Of a DNA stretch of 64,000 bases, positions 27,271 to 36,823 are shown piece after piece (the first letter of the stretch is position 1; every line of letters begins with the position of its first letter). Below the pieces are notes generated by a model, which did not search any database, was not told the DNA's origin, and saw nothing but the letters and a program-made list of their open reading frames with translations. The DNA is from Rossellomorea marisflavi. Its GTDB lineage: Bacteria > Bacillota > Bacilli > Bacillales > Bacillaceae_B. The position numbers and the translations under genes were made by a program. The stretch lies in the NCBI RefSeq assembly GCF_022170785.1, contig NZ_CP081870.1:3906001-3970000 (forward strand). Reading direction: 5' to 3'.

Positions 27271-29559
27271 TTACTTATGTTCAAACACCTTTTCAACTAC
27301 TCGCTTAGTGGCTTGACCATCTTCAAGATTACAGTATTCGTTGTAGAAGGCTTCATATTTATCTTTGAAATTATTGTTAACTTCATCTATGTTCCTAATC
27401 GAATCAACCACATCATCATTTGACATTAATAATGGCCCCGGCAGGTCATTATAAACATCAATATAGAACCCTCTCAACATACTTTGATATTTCTCAACAT
27501 CATAAGTGTAAAACAGAATCGGTTTCCTCAAATTCGCAAAATCAAAGAATACGGAAGAATAATCTGTTATAAGCATATCGCTGGCTATGTACAGGTCATT
27601 AATATCATTATACTTGGAACAATCATAGGCAAAGCCTTCATGTCCCGATAAGTCGATATTATCCGAAATAAAATAGTGCATCCGCAAAATAATCACATAC
27701 TCGTCACCAAACTCTTTTTGCATACGTTCTAAATCTAATTTCAAGGTAAACTTATAATTCCCTGCAGAATGAAATTCATCATCCCTCCACGTCGGTGCAT
27801 ACAAAATTGCTTTTTTAGAGGTTGGGATCCCCAGTTTGTCTTTAATTTGATTTTTATATTCCTTAGAGTGATTCTTTAAAATATCATTTCTAGGATACCC
27901 ATATGTCAAGATCTTTTCTGATGGATACATAAAGGCACTTTCAAAGATCGATTGACTGTATTTATTTGCTGCAATTAAGTAGTCCCAATTTCTTGATTGA
28001 TCGTAAAAGTCCTTCTTATAATTTTTATTTGCCGATGTTACATTTTCCATATCAAACACCAGTCGTTTCAGTGGAGTTCCATGCCAAGTGGATAGTATAA
28101 CTTGATTATCTTTTTTGGATAGCCACTTAGGTTGTCGCATATTGAGCACAAAATATTTAGATACTGTAATGTAGTAAAAATATTCCCAGCCAAATCTTTT
28201 GATTATTTTTACATTTTTATTATTAAATTCCTTCTCGTCTTTCACTAAATCTTTATCGTTCAACACCCAAACGTGCTTCCACTTATTCGGATCTTTTTCC
28301 AAAAGGTAATTGAAAATCGCTTTAGGACTGTCCGAATAGTTTCTTCCCAAAAAACTCTCATATAAAATAGTATTGCTTTTAATAGGCAATTTGGCAAAGA
28401 TATTTTTTTGGATTTTCTTCTGTCTAAATCTTTTATTTTTTGGTTTTGTAAACTGCTGGGCTTTATATCCAAAATCTCTTGCCTTACTAAACATATAGCC
28501 CGTTTTAAAATTCCCTTTTTTTATTGCATTAATTTCGTAGGAGTGCCTTTTACTCAAATTTAGTCCTTCTGAAGACTTATTCAATATTGAATTTAATTCT
28601 ATATATAAAGGTTTGATTTCTTTATACGAGCGACTAAATCCTTCACTTGTGACTATCTTATACAAATAGAACTTAACTGCTGTTAATTTAATTTGCTTAG
28701 CGAGGTATAGGTTATCACAATTAATCAGAGACTCATTGTATGCCTGCAATCGCTTTAGCATTCTGTCGCCATGCTCTTCTTGTGATAAGGATGGAGAATT
28801 GATCGGGTCATTATGCAGATATTTGTAGTAAAGTTTTGTTTTAGTCTGTTTTATCGTTTGAACCTTGTTATATAGTTCAATCAAGAATGGAATATCACTA
28901 TATAAATTGTTCTCCGATTTAAATGTAATATCGTGATCTCTCAAGAAAGATGTTCTAATAATAAAACTATGTGCTCTGTACCGATAGTTTAATTTTTTTA
29001 GGGATTCCTTTACCTTAATGATTTCATAATTAAGCTGTATGATCTCTTTCTCGAACAAACCATACATGATTTGATTTATTTGGTGCTGATCGACTTGGAT
29101 ATTCACTTCATTTAGCACAGATTCTAACTTTGGTAATGGCTCTTCTCCAAAGAACGCCTGCTTGTTTTTCTTCATTGTGGATATTTTATCTAAACTCGTT
29201 TCGGAAATACCGAATTTAAACACATCAACATGTTCAGTATCCGCATCAATCATATGTTTAGCATATATTAAGGCATTCGGATGCAAGTAATCATCTGCAT
29301 CGAGAAAAACAATAAACTCACCATTAGCTCTTTCAATACCTTTGTTTCTGTAATCAGATAATAAAGCACTGTCATCCATCTCAATACCTATTACATTCAG
29401 TTCTCCTACATCAAGGTTGGCACTGACTCCAGGCTTATTATGTATAAATAACACTTCAAAATCTGTGAAAATTTGTTTTCGTAAACTTTCTATACAATTC
29501 CAGAGAAATTTTTCATTATTCCCTTTGTCTTTATACGGAATGATAATTGAAAATTTCAT
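27271..29559 (-). CDS. Bifunctional glycosyltransferase / CDP-glycerol glycerophosphotransferase
   Basis: A 762-residue two-domain enzyme. Residues 1-about 240 are a GT-A family 2 glycosyltransferase (FSIIIPYKDKG start; DADD at 87-90 as the metal/sugar-nucleotide site). Residues about 380-760 are a TagF/TagB-type CDP-glycerol:poly(glycerophosphate) transferase with STWHGTPLKRL (His near 492), YAPTWRDD and TDYSSVFFDF (about 667). It likely builds a glycerol-phosphate-containing wall teichoic acid or capsule polymer. The gene is clearly richer in A/T than its neighbours and has no teichoic-acid partners nearby, which suggests transfer. AGGGAG precedes ATG. Confidence 0.85.
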   Translation of the reverse strand: MKFSIIIPYKDKGNNEKFLWNCIESLRKQIFTDFEVLFIHNKPGVSANLDVGELNVIGIEMDDSALLSDYRNKGIERANGEFIVFLDADDYLHPNALIYAKHMIDADTEHVDVFKFGISETSLDKISTMKKNKQAFFGEEPLPKLESVLNEVNIQVDQHQINQIMYGLFEKEIIQLNYEIIKVKESLKKLNYRYRAHSFIIRTSFLRDHDITFKSENNLYSDIPFLIELYNKVQTIKQTKTKLYYKYLHNDPINSPSLSQEEHGDRMLKRLQAYNESLINCDNLYLAKQIKLTAVKFYLYKIVTSEGFSRSYKEIKPLYIELNSILNKSSEGLNLSKRHSYEINAIKKGNFKTGYMFSKARDFGYKAQQFTKPKNKRFRQKKIQKNIFAKLPIKSNTILYESFLGRNYSDSPKAIFNYLLEKDPNKWKHVWVLNDKDLVKDEKEFNNKNVKIIKRFGWEYFYYITVSKYFVLNMRQPKWLSKKDNQVILSTWHGTPLKRLVFDMENVTSANKNYKKDFYDQSRNWDYLIAANKYSQSIFESAFMYPSEKILTYGYPRNDILKNHSKEYKNQIKDKLGIPTSKKAILYAPTWRDDEFHSAGNYKFTLKLDLERMQKEFGDEYVIILRMHYFISDNIDLSGHEGFAYDCSKYNDINDLYIASDMLITDYSSVFFDFANLRKPILFYTYDVEKYQSMLRGFYIDVYNDLPGPLLMSNDDVVDSIRNIDEVNNNFKDKYEAFYNEYCNLEDGQATKRVVEKVFEHK

Positions 29560-29730
29560 AATCTCCCTACTTTCCTAAAAAAATCCCTAAAAAACATCTT
29601 TTTCATTATAACACCCATGCCAAATTTTGAAATATCTTTATTGACTTTTCATATTGATTCGCAAAAAATAATTCAGAAATCGAAGTATCAATAGATATCC
29701 GAACTCTTTCGCTTTAGGGATGGATTCAAC

Positions 29731-29763
29731 AAAAAAGGCATCCCACAAATGTGGAACGCCTTC
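29731..29763 (-). terminator. Terminator of the symporter operon
   Basis: On the minus strand AAGGCGTTCCAC pairs with GTGGGATGCCTT, followed by TTTT. It lies just after the symporter stop at 29771. Confidence 0.75.
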
Positions 29764-29770
29764 CTTAGCT

Positions 29771-31438
29771 TCATCCTTTAAAATCTACATCTTCATCGAT
29801 CCATACCTCTCCGTCCTTATAGGTCATCTGCTCTGGATACCTGAGGTTCTCCACTTCATCCTGAAGTTTCTGAGACGGCGCAGGGGTGAGGAGTGAAACG
29901 GTGATATTGGCAATGATCGCTGCCGTGGCCCCGAAGACGCCGGCACCCGTGTCAATGATCCCCAAGACCGTATAGCCCTCCCTCGCGAGAAAGATATAGA
30001 GCAAGGTGACTCCCAGGCCGACAAGCATACCTGTCACTACTCCGTGGGCGTTGGAGCGCTTCCACCAGACCCCGAGCAGGAGTGCAGGGAAGAATGTTCC
30101 CGACGCAAGGGCAAATGCCCATGCGACAATCTGGGTGATGACACCAGGTGGATTCAGTGCCACGAGACCTGCAAGGAGCGTGGCAACCACAATCGTCCAA
30201 CGGGCCACGGCCAAACGATTTGCATCTGATGCCCCCGGTTTCATGACCCTATAGTAAATGTCATGGGCAAAGGAAGACGAGATGGCGATGAGAAGTCCGC
30301 CTGCAGTGGAGAGGGCCGCTGCCATGGCTCCCGCTGCCACAAGACCGATGACGAATACACCCAGGTTGGCAATCTCCGGAGTCGCCATGACGACAATATC
30401 ATTGGAGATGATGATCTCCTGCCACTGAAGGATGCCGTCACCATTCGTATCCGCCACTTGAAGCTTCCCTGTATCGACCCACGACTTTGTCCATGCAGGG
30501 AGCTCACTGATCTTACTTCCGGCTACTTTCGTCATGAGGATGAACCTCGAGAATGCTGCATAGGCAGGTGCTGATAAATACAGGATCCCGATAAAGAGAA
30601 GCGCCCATGCCCCAGACCAGCGAGCTGCCTTCATCGTGGAGACCGTATAGAATCGGACAATAACATGTGGAAGCCCTGCGGTTCCCGCCATGAGGGTGAA
30701 CATAAGGGCGATGAACTGCCATTTTGATCCGTTCGTGAAAGGTGCAAAATACTCTGACACACCGAGCTGCCGGTCCAGTTCACCGATCTCCTCGACGATC
30801 CTCCCGTACGACAGCCAAGGAGCCGGATTTCCTGTCAGTTGCAGGGACATGAAAATGACAGGAATCAGATAGGCAATGATCAGAACAAGGTATTGCGCCA
30901 CCTGCGTCCAGGTGATTCCCTTCATTCCCCCAAAGGCCGCATAGAATGCAATGAGCACGACCCCGATCATCGTCCCGATCTTCGCATCGATTTCGAATAA
31001 CCGACCGATGACGACCCCCGACCCGGAAAGCTGTCCGATAGAATAGGTGAAGCTGATGATGATGGTACAGATCGCCGCCGTGATCCGTGCCGGATGGCTG
31101 TTGAATCTGTCTCCGATGAATTCCGGAACGGTGTAACGTCCATATTTCCGGAGCTGAGGGGCCAGAAGGAACGTGAGAAGGAGATATCCCCCTGTCCACC
31201 CCATGATATAGGCCAGGCCGTCATACCCGAGAATCATGACCGTTCCAGCCATACCAATGAATGATGCGGCGCTCATCCAATCAGCACCGATGGCCATCCC
31301 GTTGAAGATCGGCGGGACCCCGCGACCAGCCACATAGAAATCCGATGTTTCTTTTGCTTTGTTGTATACAGCGATACCAATGTATAAGGCAAATGTCACC
31401 AAAATGATGATCGTCGATACTAACAGCTGAGAATCCAT
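29771..31438 (-). CDS. Sodium:solute symporter (ActP/acetate-type, SSS family)
   Basis: A 555-residue polytopic transporter with about 13 membrane helices. The SSS hallmarks are visible: GMAIGADWMSAASFIGMAGT (about 48-67) and ALSTAGGLLIAISSSFAHDIY (about 373-393). The pairing with a DUF4212 subunit places it in the VC_2705-type subgroup, thought to import acetate or other short organic acids with sodium. GGGGG lies upstream of ATG. The operon is preceded by a candidate CcpA site, which fits carbon-source control. The substrate is not proven by the sequence. Confidence 0.88.
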   Translation of the reverse strand: MDSQLLVSTIIILVTFALYIGIAVYNKAKETSDFYVAGRGVPPIFNGMAIGADWMSAASFIGMAGTVMILGYDGLAYIMGWTGGYLLLTFLLAPQLRKYGRYTVPEFIGDRFNSHPARITAAICTIIISFTYSIGQLSGSGVVIGRLFEIDAKIGTMIGVVLIAFYAAFGGMKGITWTQVAQYLVLIIAYLIPVIFMSLQLTGNPAPWLSYGRIVEEIGELDRQLGVSEYFAPFTNGSKWQFIALMFTLMAGTAGLPHVIVRFYTVSTMKAARWSGAWALLFIGILYLSAPAYAAFSRFILMTKVAGSKISELPAWTKSWVDTGKLQVADTNGDGILQWQEIIISNDIVVMATPEIANLGVFVIGLVAAGAMAAALSTAGGLLIAISSSFAHDIYYRVMKPGASDANRLAVARWTIVVATLLAGLVALNPPGVITQIVAWAFALASGTFFPALLLGVWWKRSNAHGVVTGMLVGLGVTLLYIFLAREGYTVLGIIDTGAGVFGATAAIIANITVSLLTPAPSQKLQDEVENLRYPEQMTYKDGEVWIDEDVDFKG

Positions 31439-31495
31439 CTATCCGTTTCCCCCTACACTCTGTCTTTTTTCTTCATCCCAATTTCTCTTGTCTCT

Positions 31496-31798
31496 TTAAT
31501 GATCCAGCGTCTTCCCATAGCTGAGGGCTTCATTCTTCTTCGCGTCGATTCCGTACTTCCGGTCGATTTTGTCACTAACGACTGCGTTGACAAACAGCAG
31601 TAAGATGAAGGTGACGACCGCTCCTTGCGCCCCCATGAAGTAATGGAAAGGAAAACCGCCAATCGTATAGGAAGACAGTGGTTCCGCAATCAGCACTACA
31701 CCGAATGACGCGATGAACCAAATGACCAGATACACACCCATATAGATGTTTTTCTCTCTGAAATACCGATCGGCTTTCACCTTTTCGATTTTTTTCAT
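31496..31798 (-). CDS. DUF4212 small subunit of the sodium:solute symporter
   Basis: A 100-residue protein with two membrane helices (about 22-42 and 55-78) joined by PLSSYTIGGFPFHYFMGAQG, the typical DUF4212 pattern. Such proteins accompany VC_2705-type SSS transporters and are believed to be an accessory subunit. ATG 31798 has GGGGGGAA upstream. It lies 57 bp before the symporter gene in the same operon. Confidence 0.85.
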   Translation of the reverse strand: MKKIEKVKADRYFREKNIYMGVYLVIWFIASFGVVLIAEPLSSYTIGGFPFHYFMGAQGAVVTFILLLFVNAVVSDKIDRKYGIDAKKNEALSYGKTLDH

Positions 31799-31821
31799 TC
31801 CGTTCCCCCCTTTTTTTCACA

Positions 31822-32001
31822 CTACCTCAGACTGAAAATGAACTTCACCGTTTCGAAAAATGGAGCCGGCACCATGGCGATCTGAATAATCAAGAATACA
31901 AAGAGGGCCACGAATGGGATGGCCAGATAAAAGGCCTTCTTTTTCCTTATGTTGAGAAAGATGCAAAAACCCGTGAGCGCCATAAAGATGAAAAAGTAAA
32001 T
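31822..32001 (-). CDS. Small membrane protein at the head of the symporter operon; start uncertain
   Basis: A protein of about 59 residues with two hydrophobic segments (about 3-20 and 28-46). The open frame begins at GTG 32010, but that codon lies inside the strong AAGGAGGTG ribosome binding site. The best-spaced in-frame triplet is ATT (31999-32001), 8 nt after AAGGAGG, so an AUU start is possible; the next ATG (31981-31983) is too far from the site. It lies 23 bp before the DUF4212 gene. No family recognised. Confidence 0.55.
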   Translation of the reverse strand: MYFFIFMALTGFCIFLNIRKKKAFYLAIPFVALFVFLIIQIAMVPAPFFETVKFIFSLR

Positions 32002-32017
32002 GGATGTCACCTCCTTA

Positions 32018-32031
32018 TGTAAGCGTTTTCT
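32018..32031. promoter_or_regulatory. Candidate CcpA (cre) site of the symporter operon
   Basis: TGTAAGCGTTTTCT matches the cre consensus TGWAANCGNTNWCA at 13 of 14 positions. It lies just upstream of the ribosome binding site of the first gene, a position that would block elongation or initiation under glucose. Confidence 0.6.
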
Positions 32032-32243
32032 TAAATGAACATATTTCTCCTCCCTGAATACTTATTCATCATTATGTATAGGGTGCTGGACAGGGTCAAT
32101 AAAAAAAAGTCGACAGAAATTTCATCGCCTATGACGTTGTTTTTTTACAATAGCAAGATGGCACCCTGCAGAACCGGAAGACCGTCTGTATTATTTTCCT
32201 GCCAAACTAACATCCTGTCGAATGGCCTCGCAGGTTATTGACG

Positions 32244-32276
32244 CAAAAAAAGAACCAGCCGCAATGGGCCGGTTCC
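32244..32276 (-). terminator. Terminator of spoIIQ
   Basis: On the minus strand GAACCGGCC pairs with GGCTGGTTC, followed by TTTTTTT. Confidence 0.85.
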
Positions 32277-32284
32277 GTATGGGA

Positions 32285-33157
32285 TCATTCTTCGTCTTTA
32301 GTATCAGCTGCGTCCGGGGTAGTACTGGACTCATCGGACTCTTTCTTCTCCGCGCCTTGTTTAGGCTTGGCTTGTCCTTCGTTTCCTTCAGACTCTTTCT
32401 TTTCTTCAGCAGCATCTTTCTTCTCTTCTGTACCTTTGTCTTCAGAAGCTTGCTCTGTGGATACTTGTTGATCCAAGTCAGCTTCTTGAAGGGTGGCAAG
32501 GGACTTATTGAAGTACTCAAGTGGATTCACGGCTAAGCTGTCTTTGCGGATTTCAAAGTGTACGTGTACACCAGCTTCTTCGTTCAGACTGCTCTTGCCT
32601 GCTTTGGCAATTTCCTGACCTTGCTTGACTGTGTCACCAACAGCAACCTTGAAGTCTTTGACCGATTGGTAACGTGTGACGACACCTTTGGAGTGCTCGA
32701 TTTCAATCGTGTTCCCAAGTAGGGCATCTTCCTGAACCTTTGTAACTTCTCCACTCATGGCAGCAAGGACATTGAAGTTCTTGCCTTCTTTCGAGATGTC
32801 GAGCCCTTGGTTCGGATAGTACTCATTTCCGTGGACGATGAGCGCTGCTTCCTGTTCTTCGGCCGTGGCATTAGCATCATAGAATTCTTTCTCAATGACG
32901 GTTTCATCCGGCTTGGCGACTGGCATTACGAAGTTTTCGAGTGAACGGTTGACTTCTTCTGCAGGTTGATCAAATTGATTTTCGGTAGGAACTCCATCAT
33001 AGCTGTAATCCTTTGCTTTCTCGTTCACATCATTCGATGCTTGGTACCACAAAATCCCTGTGATCACGACTGCTGCACTTGCCAAGTAGATTGCTGGATA
33101 GGCCCAGCGCCTTTTCAAAAATTTTGGAGAAGTATGTTTCTTTTCTTCCTCTCTCAT
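32285..33157 (-). CDS. spoIIQ: Forespore engulfment protein SpoIIQ
   Basis: A 290-residue forespore membrane protein that pairs with SpoIIIAH to form the channel across the engulfing membranes. N-terminal membrane helix (about 20-38) and a LytM/M23-like domain (about 100-220) with the HVHFE motif at 198-201. The first zinc-ligand histidine of the active M23 motif is replaced (NQGLD, Asn116), as expected for a degenerate, non-catalytic SpoIIQ domain. The C-terminal 65 residues are a low-complexity Glu/Lys/Asp/Ser tail. ATG 33157 has GAGGTG 6 nt upstream. In B. subtilis it adjoins spoIID, as here. Confidence 0.93.
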   Translation of the reverse strand: MREEEKKHTSPKFLKRRWAYPAIYLASAAVVITGILWYQASNDVNEKAKDYSYDGVPTENQFDQPAEEVNRSLENFVMPVAKPDETVIEKEFYDANATAEEQEAALIVHGNEYYPNQGLDISKEGKNFNVLAAMSGEVTKVQEDALLGNTIEIEHSKGVVTRYQSVKDFKVAVGDTVKQGQEIAKAGKSSLNEEAGVHVHFEIRKDSLAVNPLEYFNKSLATLQEADLDQQVSTEQASEDKGTEEKKDAAEEKKESEGNEGQAKPKQGAEKKESDESSTTPDAADTKDEE

Positions 33158-33358
33158 TTTCATCACCTCAGCAATCATTCTGAACAGAATTCAGAAAATA
33201 TATACACGAGGTGAAAAAATTTTTAAAATCTTATCTTTCGACAAAACGAATCGTTCTATGCACGATTTTTTACATCTCTTTGAACTTTTATTCTGATGGG
33301 CGAAAAGGAGGGCTCCCCGTGCTACAATGAAAGGATGAAACGAAAGGACGATGTCTGA

Positions 33359-33793
33359 ATGAAATCTGTATTGAAAATCGGGCTGACCGTAGCCCCTTTC
33401 TTATATATGCTCTTGATCTGGTATCTTTCGAGTAATCCCGATGATAAGGTCCTAAGCCTCCCGGAGCGGGATCTTGACCGATTCATCAAGGAATCCCTCC
33501 ACCTGATCGAGTTCGGGATCCTTTACGCTCTATTTGTCCTTGCCCTTCTTGCTCACGGAAAACTCACTTATGCTTTCAATACCGTCGCCGCCCTGATTGC
33601 CATTTTCTATGGCTTCACGGATGAAATCCATCAGGCCTTTGTGCCGGCCCGTTCTGCCACCATGATCGACGCTGCCAAGGATCTTATCGGCGTGACCATC
33701 CTCTATTGGCTCGTCAATCACACCTACTTCCGCTCACCGGAACGTCCACTGGGCCGTTGGTTGAAATCAGTTGAGAAGTATTTTACAACTTAA
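33359..33793 (+). CDS. VanZ-like family membrane protein
   Basis: A 144-residue protein with four membrane segments (about 5-22, 47-64, 72-89 and 104-121) and the VanZ-like signature FYGFTDEIHQAFVPARSATMIDAAKDLIG. Function in non-vancomycin-resistant Bacilli is unknown; no van genes are nearby. ATG 33359 is preceded by AAAGGACG. It converges on spoIID through a shared terminator. Confidence 0.85.
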   Translation: MKSVLKIGLTVAPFLYMLLIWYLSSNPDDKVLSLPERDLDRFIKESLHLIEFGILYALFVLALLAHGKLTYAFNTVAALIAIFYGFTDEIHQAFVPARSATMIDAAKDLIGVTILYWLVNHTYFRSPERPLGRWLKSVEKYFTT

Positions 33794-33796
33794 ACG

Positions 33797-33835
33797 AAAA
33801 AGCGCCAGGTCCGGAAAGTGGACCTGGCGCTTTTT
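33797..33835. terminator. Bidirectional terminator between vanZ-like gene and spoIID
   Basis: AAAAAGCGCCAGGTCC pairs perfectly with GGACCTGGCGCTTTTT across a 7-nt loop. Confidence 0.92.
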
Positions 33836-34848
33836 CAGCGCTGTGCGGTGACTTTTTTCAACAACGTATCTGCCTGGGTGATCTTCACGTCCTTATAATA
33901 GTGCTGGACGATCTGCTTATAGTCCTTTCCTTCCTCCGCCATTCCGTTAGCACCGTATTGACTCATGCCGACGCCATGTCCGAAGCCTTTCGTTGAAATG
34001 ACGATATGATCGCCCTTCAGCGACCAGGTGAAGTCGGATGATTTCAGATTCAGCTTATCCCGTATTTCCCGCCCGGTAAACTTCTTGCCGTTGATCTCCA
34101 CGTTAGCAACCCGCTTCCCTTCCGTGCGGCCGGTGATCGTACCTACGCTGCCATCCTTCGGAAGAGTGACCCCCAGTTTCTTTTGAAAGTCCCTTGTCTT
34201 GATGACGACTTGATCTTCAAATTTCGGGGATTTGGAATCCCAAGGGCTCTCGACACTCCTCAGGTACGGAAGCTCATTCTCCCAATAGGATTCTGAGTTC
34301 TCTGTGTAGCCGTTGCTTGTCGAGAAAAAGGCAGCTGTGATCGGTTTATCTTTGTACGTCAGGACTTTGCCCATCGTCCCATGTACGGCATCTTTGATTT
34401 TTTTGATTTTCCATTCATAGTCCGCGCCCCATAGCTTGGCGAGCTCTTTTTCATTCTTGTATACCTGATGTGCGACGGTATCGGTTACATCGGCACCTTT
34501 AGGGACGTTGGAGTCATCTACAAGAAGCTGATTCACAATATACGTTCTGGCAGCCAGCGCTTGGGCCTTCAATGCTTCAGGTTCAAAGTCGGCAGGCATT
34601 TCACCGGCTACGACTCCCACAACGTACTGCTCGAGGGGCAGTTTTTCGATGAGGTCGTCGTTTGAACGATAGACGGCTACCTGCATGGATTGGTCCATGT
34701 CTTTGTTGGCGGTTTGTTTGGCTTTGGCTTCGTCCAGGTTGGCTGTTTCTTTTCCTGATGAGAAGGGGAGTACCAGCAGGGCGGGAATCGTGATGATGAT
34801 GATGATAAAGAGTGAGAAGGTGAGTAGTACGGGTTTCCATTGCTTCAT
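33835..34848 (-). CDS. spoIID: Stage II sporulation protein D (lytic transglycosylase)
   Basis: A 337-residue membrane-anchored peptidoglycan hydrolase of the DMP engulfment machine. N-terminal anchor (about 7-28); the SpoIID domain holds the catalytic glutamate in [25 protein letters not shown] (Glu83) and the C-terminal [20 protein letters not shown] signature. ATG 34846-34848 has GGAGG upstream; five more upstream codons are open but not needed. It degrades septal peptidoglycan in the mother cell. It lies between spoIIQ and murA, as in B. subtilis. Confidence 0.94.
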   Translation of the reverse strand: MKQWKPVLLTFSLFIIIIITIPALLVLPFSSGKETANLDEAKAKQTANKDMDQSMQVAVYRSNDDLIEKLPLEQYVVGVVAGEMPADFEPEALKAQALAARTYIVNQLLVDDSNVPKGADVTDTVAHQVYKNEKELAKLWGADYEWKIKKIKDAVHGTMGKVLTYKDKPITAAFFSTSNGYTENSESYWENELPYLRSVESPWDSKSPKFEDQVVIKTRDFQKKLGVTLPKDGSVGTITGRTEGKRVANVEINGKKFTGREIRDKLNLKSSDFTWSLKGDHIVISTKGFGHGVGMSQYGANGMAEEGKDYKQIVQHYYKDVKITQADTLLKKVTAQR

Positions 34849-34980
34849 GTGCGCTGCCTCCATATAAAGTGAAATAGGAGATGGTGTTGCGTTTCTCCTC
34901 TTTTCAAATGTATGGGGATGGACAGGCTTTTATGAATGATTATTGTGGTCATTTTTAATGAGTGGAGGGATTGTTTTTTG

Positions 34981-35123
34981 AGGGGATGTTCCGTTCCGCT
35001 GCGGCCACCCGCTTTCCATGGGGCGTGCGGTGAGCTGCTTCGGTGTTGCCTGCAGGGTCTCACCCTGCCCGCTTTTCCCATAGGAGTCGGGTGGCCTCCG
35101 CTGCTCTTCACTTTTGGTGATAT
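34981..35123 (+). repeat. GC-rich intergenic repeat, copy A
   Basis: Shows the family outline CCGTTCCGCTGCGGCCACCC - GCTTTCC - GAGCTGCTTCGG - CTGCAGGGTCTCACCC - GGAGTCGGGTGGCCTCCGCT, followed by CTCTTCACTTTTGGTGATAT. The left (CGGCCACCCGC) and right (GTCGGGTGGCC) ends are inverted, so a transcript would fold into a long hairpin. Related copies lie at 35209, 52386, 52674, 52996 and 53251. Confidence 0.75.
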
Positions 35124-35208
35124 ATAGATGCTGATCCCTTATGATCAGACACATATAGATAAGGTGCCAATTCACTCCTATTCTTTTGATGGCTTTTGTT
35201 AATAGTGG

Positions 35209-35353
35209 ATAGGACGTTTCGTTTCGCTGCGGGTGGCCGCTTTCCGGCGGGGAGGGAGCCTGAGCCGCTTCGGCTGCCGCCTGCAGGGTCTCAACCTTCC
35301 CTCTTTTTCCGCAGGAGTCGGCCAACCTCCGCTGCTCTTCACTTTTGGTGATA
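35209..35353 (+). repeat. GC-rich intergenic repeat, copy B
   Basis: Same family and orientation as copy A: GGACGTTTCGTTTCGCTGCG, GCTTTCCGGCGGGGAGGGAG, CCTGAGCCGCTTCGG, CTGCAGGGTCTCAACC, CCGCAGGAGTCGGCC and the same right flank CTCTTCACTTTTGGTGATAT. The shared flank shows that the unit extends beyond the palindrome. Confidence 0.75.
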
Positions 35354-35440
35354 TGATGTCTGGCTTTATGAAAATGGGTCAAGCGTGTTTCCCGTTAAGT
35401 TCAAACGTATTTTCCACTAACCACTGATTCATAAATATAT

Positions 35441-35475
35441 AAAAACGGACCTCCTGTTGTAAGGAGGTCCGTTTT
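35441..35475 (-). terminator. Terminator of murA
   Basis: AAAACGGACCTCCT pairs with AGGAGGTCCGTTTT across a short loop, 12 bp after the murA stop. Confidence 0.88.
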
Positions 35476-35486
35476 ATTGGATACGC

Positions 35487-36791
35487 TTATGCGTCTTTGA
35501 TCATGGTTTCTTCTGTTGCTGGTGTTTCGTCTGCTTCGTTGACGCGTTCGATGTCTGCACCTAGAGCTGCGAGCTTTTGGTGGAAGTTGACATAGCCACG
35601 GTCAAGGTGTTTTAGTTCTGTGACTCTTGTGTAGCCGTCTGCTACAAGTCCTGCGATGGATAGGGCTGCGGCTGCACGAAGATCGGTTGCAGCAACTTCT
35701 GCACCTTGAAGGGCAGTTGGTCCATCCATGATGACAGAACGGCCTTCGATTTTGATTTCGGCGCCCATGCGGCGGAATTCTTCCGCGTGCATGAAGCGGT
35801 TTTCAAATACCGTTTCCGTGATGACGCTTGTTCCATCTGCTGCAAGGAGCAATGCCATCATTTGAGATTGCATGTCTGTCGGGAATCCAGGGTGTGGCAT
35901 CGTTTTGATGTCGACGGATTTCAATGAATCCGGACCGATGACACGAACACCTTCCCCTTCATCGATGATCTTGACGCCCATCTCCTCCATTTTAGCAATA
36001 AGAGAAGACAAATGTTCAGGGATTGCACCTTTTACAAGAACATCACCTTTAGTAATGGCAGCAGCTACCATGAATGTTCCGGCTTCAATACGGTCCGGGA
36101 TGATGCTGTGCTCCACTCCATAAAGGCGATCGACACCCTCGATGCGGATTGTTCCGGTTCCGGCACCTACTACGTTTCCTCCCATTTTGTTCAGGAAGTT
36201 CGCAAGGTCTACGATTTCCGGTTCTTTTGCAACATTTTCAAGGATTGTTGTTCCTTCTGCAAGAACGGCAGCCATCATGATGTTCTCAGTGGCACCTACG
36301 CTTGGGAAGTCGAGATAGACTTTGGCACCATGCAAGCGACCGTCAACTTCAGCTTCGATGAAGCCGTTACCGACTTTCACTTTTGCACCCATTGCTTCGA
36401 ATCCTTTAAGATGCTGATCAATTGGTCTTGAACCGATTGCACATCCACCAGGAAGGGCTACACGGGCTTTACCTGTACGTCCAAGAAGTGAACCCATCAC
36501 TAGGACGGATGCACGCATTTTACGTACATATTCAAAAGGCGCCTCTACAAATAACTCCCTTGACGCATTGACGGTTACTTCACCGTTCGCGAATTCTACA
36601 TCTGTATTTAAATGACGTATAACTTCATTGATCGTATATACATCGGAGAGTGGTGGTACGTTTTTGATGATGCTTTTTCCTTCACTTGCTAATAATGTAG
36701 CAGCGATGACTGGTAAAACGGCATTCTTTGCTCCTTCAACTTGCACTGTACCGCTTAAACGCTGACCGCCGCGGACGATAATTTTTTCCAA
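35487..36791 (-). CDS. murAA: UDP-N-acetylglucosamine 1-carboxyvinyltransferase MurA (MurAA)
   Basis: First committed step of peptidoglycan synthesis: adds enolpyruvate to UDP-GlcNAc. The 434-residue EPSP-synthase-fold enzyme has the catalytic Cys117 in [20 protein letters not shown], the residue alkylated by fosfomycin. Assigned as the main copy MurAA by its place between spoIID and ywmB. It lies 32 bp after ywmB and is probably cotranscribed with it. Confidence 0.95.
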   Translation of the reverse strand: MEKIIVRGGQRLSGTVQVEGAKNAVLPVIAATLLASEGKSIIKNVPPLSDVYTINEVIRHLNTDVEFANGEVTVNASRELFVEAPFEYVRKMRASVLVMGSLLGRTGKARVALPGGCAIGSRPIDQHLKGFEAMGAKVKVGNGFIEAEVDGRLHGAKVYLDFPSVGATENIMMAAVLAEGTTILENVAKEPEIVDLANFLNKMGGNVVGAGTGTIRIEGVDRLYGVEHSIIPDRIEAGTFMVAAAITKGDVLVKGAIPEHLSSLIAKMEEMGVKIIDEGEGVRVIGPDSLKSVDIKTMPHPGFPTDMQSQMMALLLAADGTSVITETVFENRFMHAEEFRRMGAEIKIEGRSVIMDGPTALQGAEVAATDLRAAAALSIAGLVADGYTRVTELKHLDRGYVNFHQKLAALGADIERVNEADETPATEETMIKDA

Positions 36792-36823
36792 GAGTATTCC
36801 CCTCCGCGTCCAATTTCTCTATA

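Noticed and set aside
33181..33300. Sigma-F promoter for spoIIQ
   Set aside because: A GTATA-like -35 is present, but no matching GG-rich -10 at the right spacing could be identified by eye.
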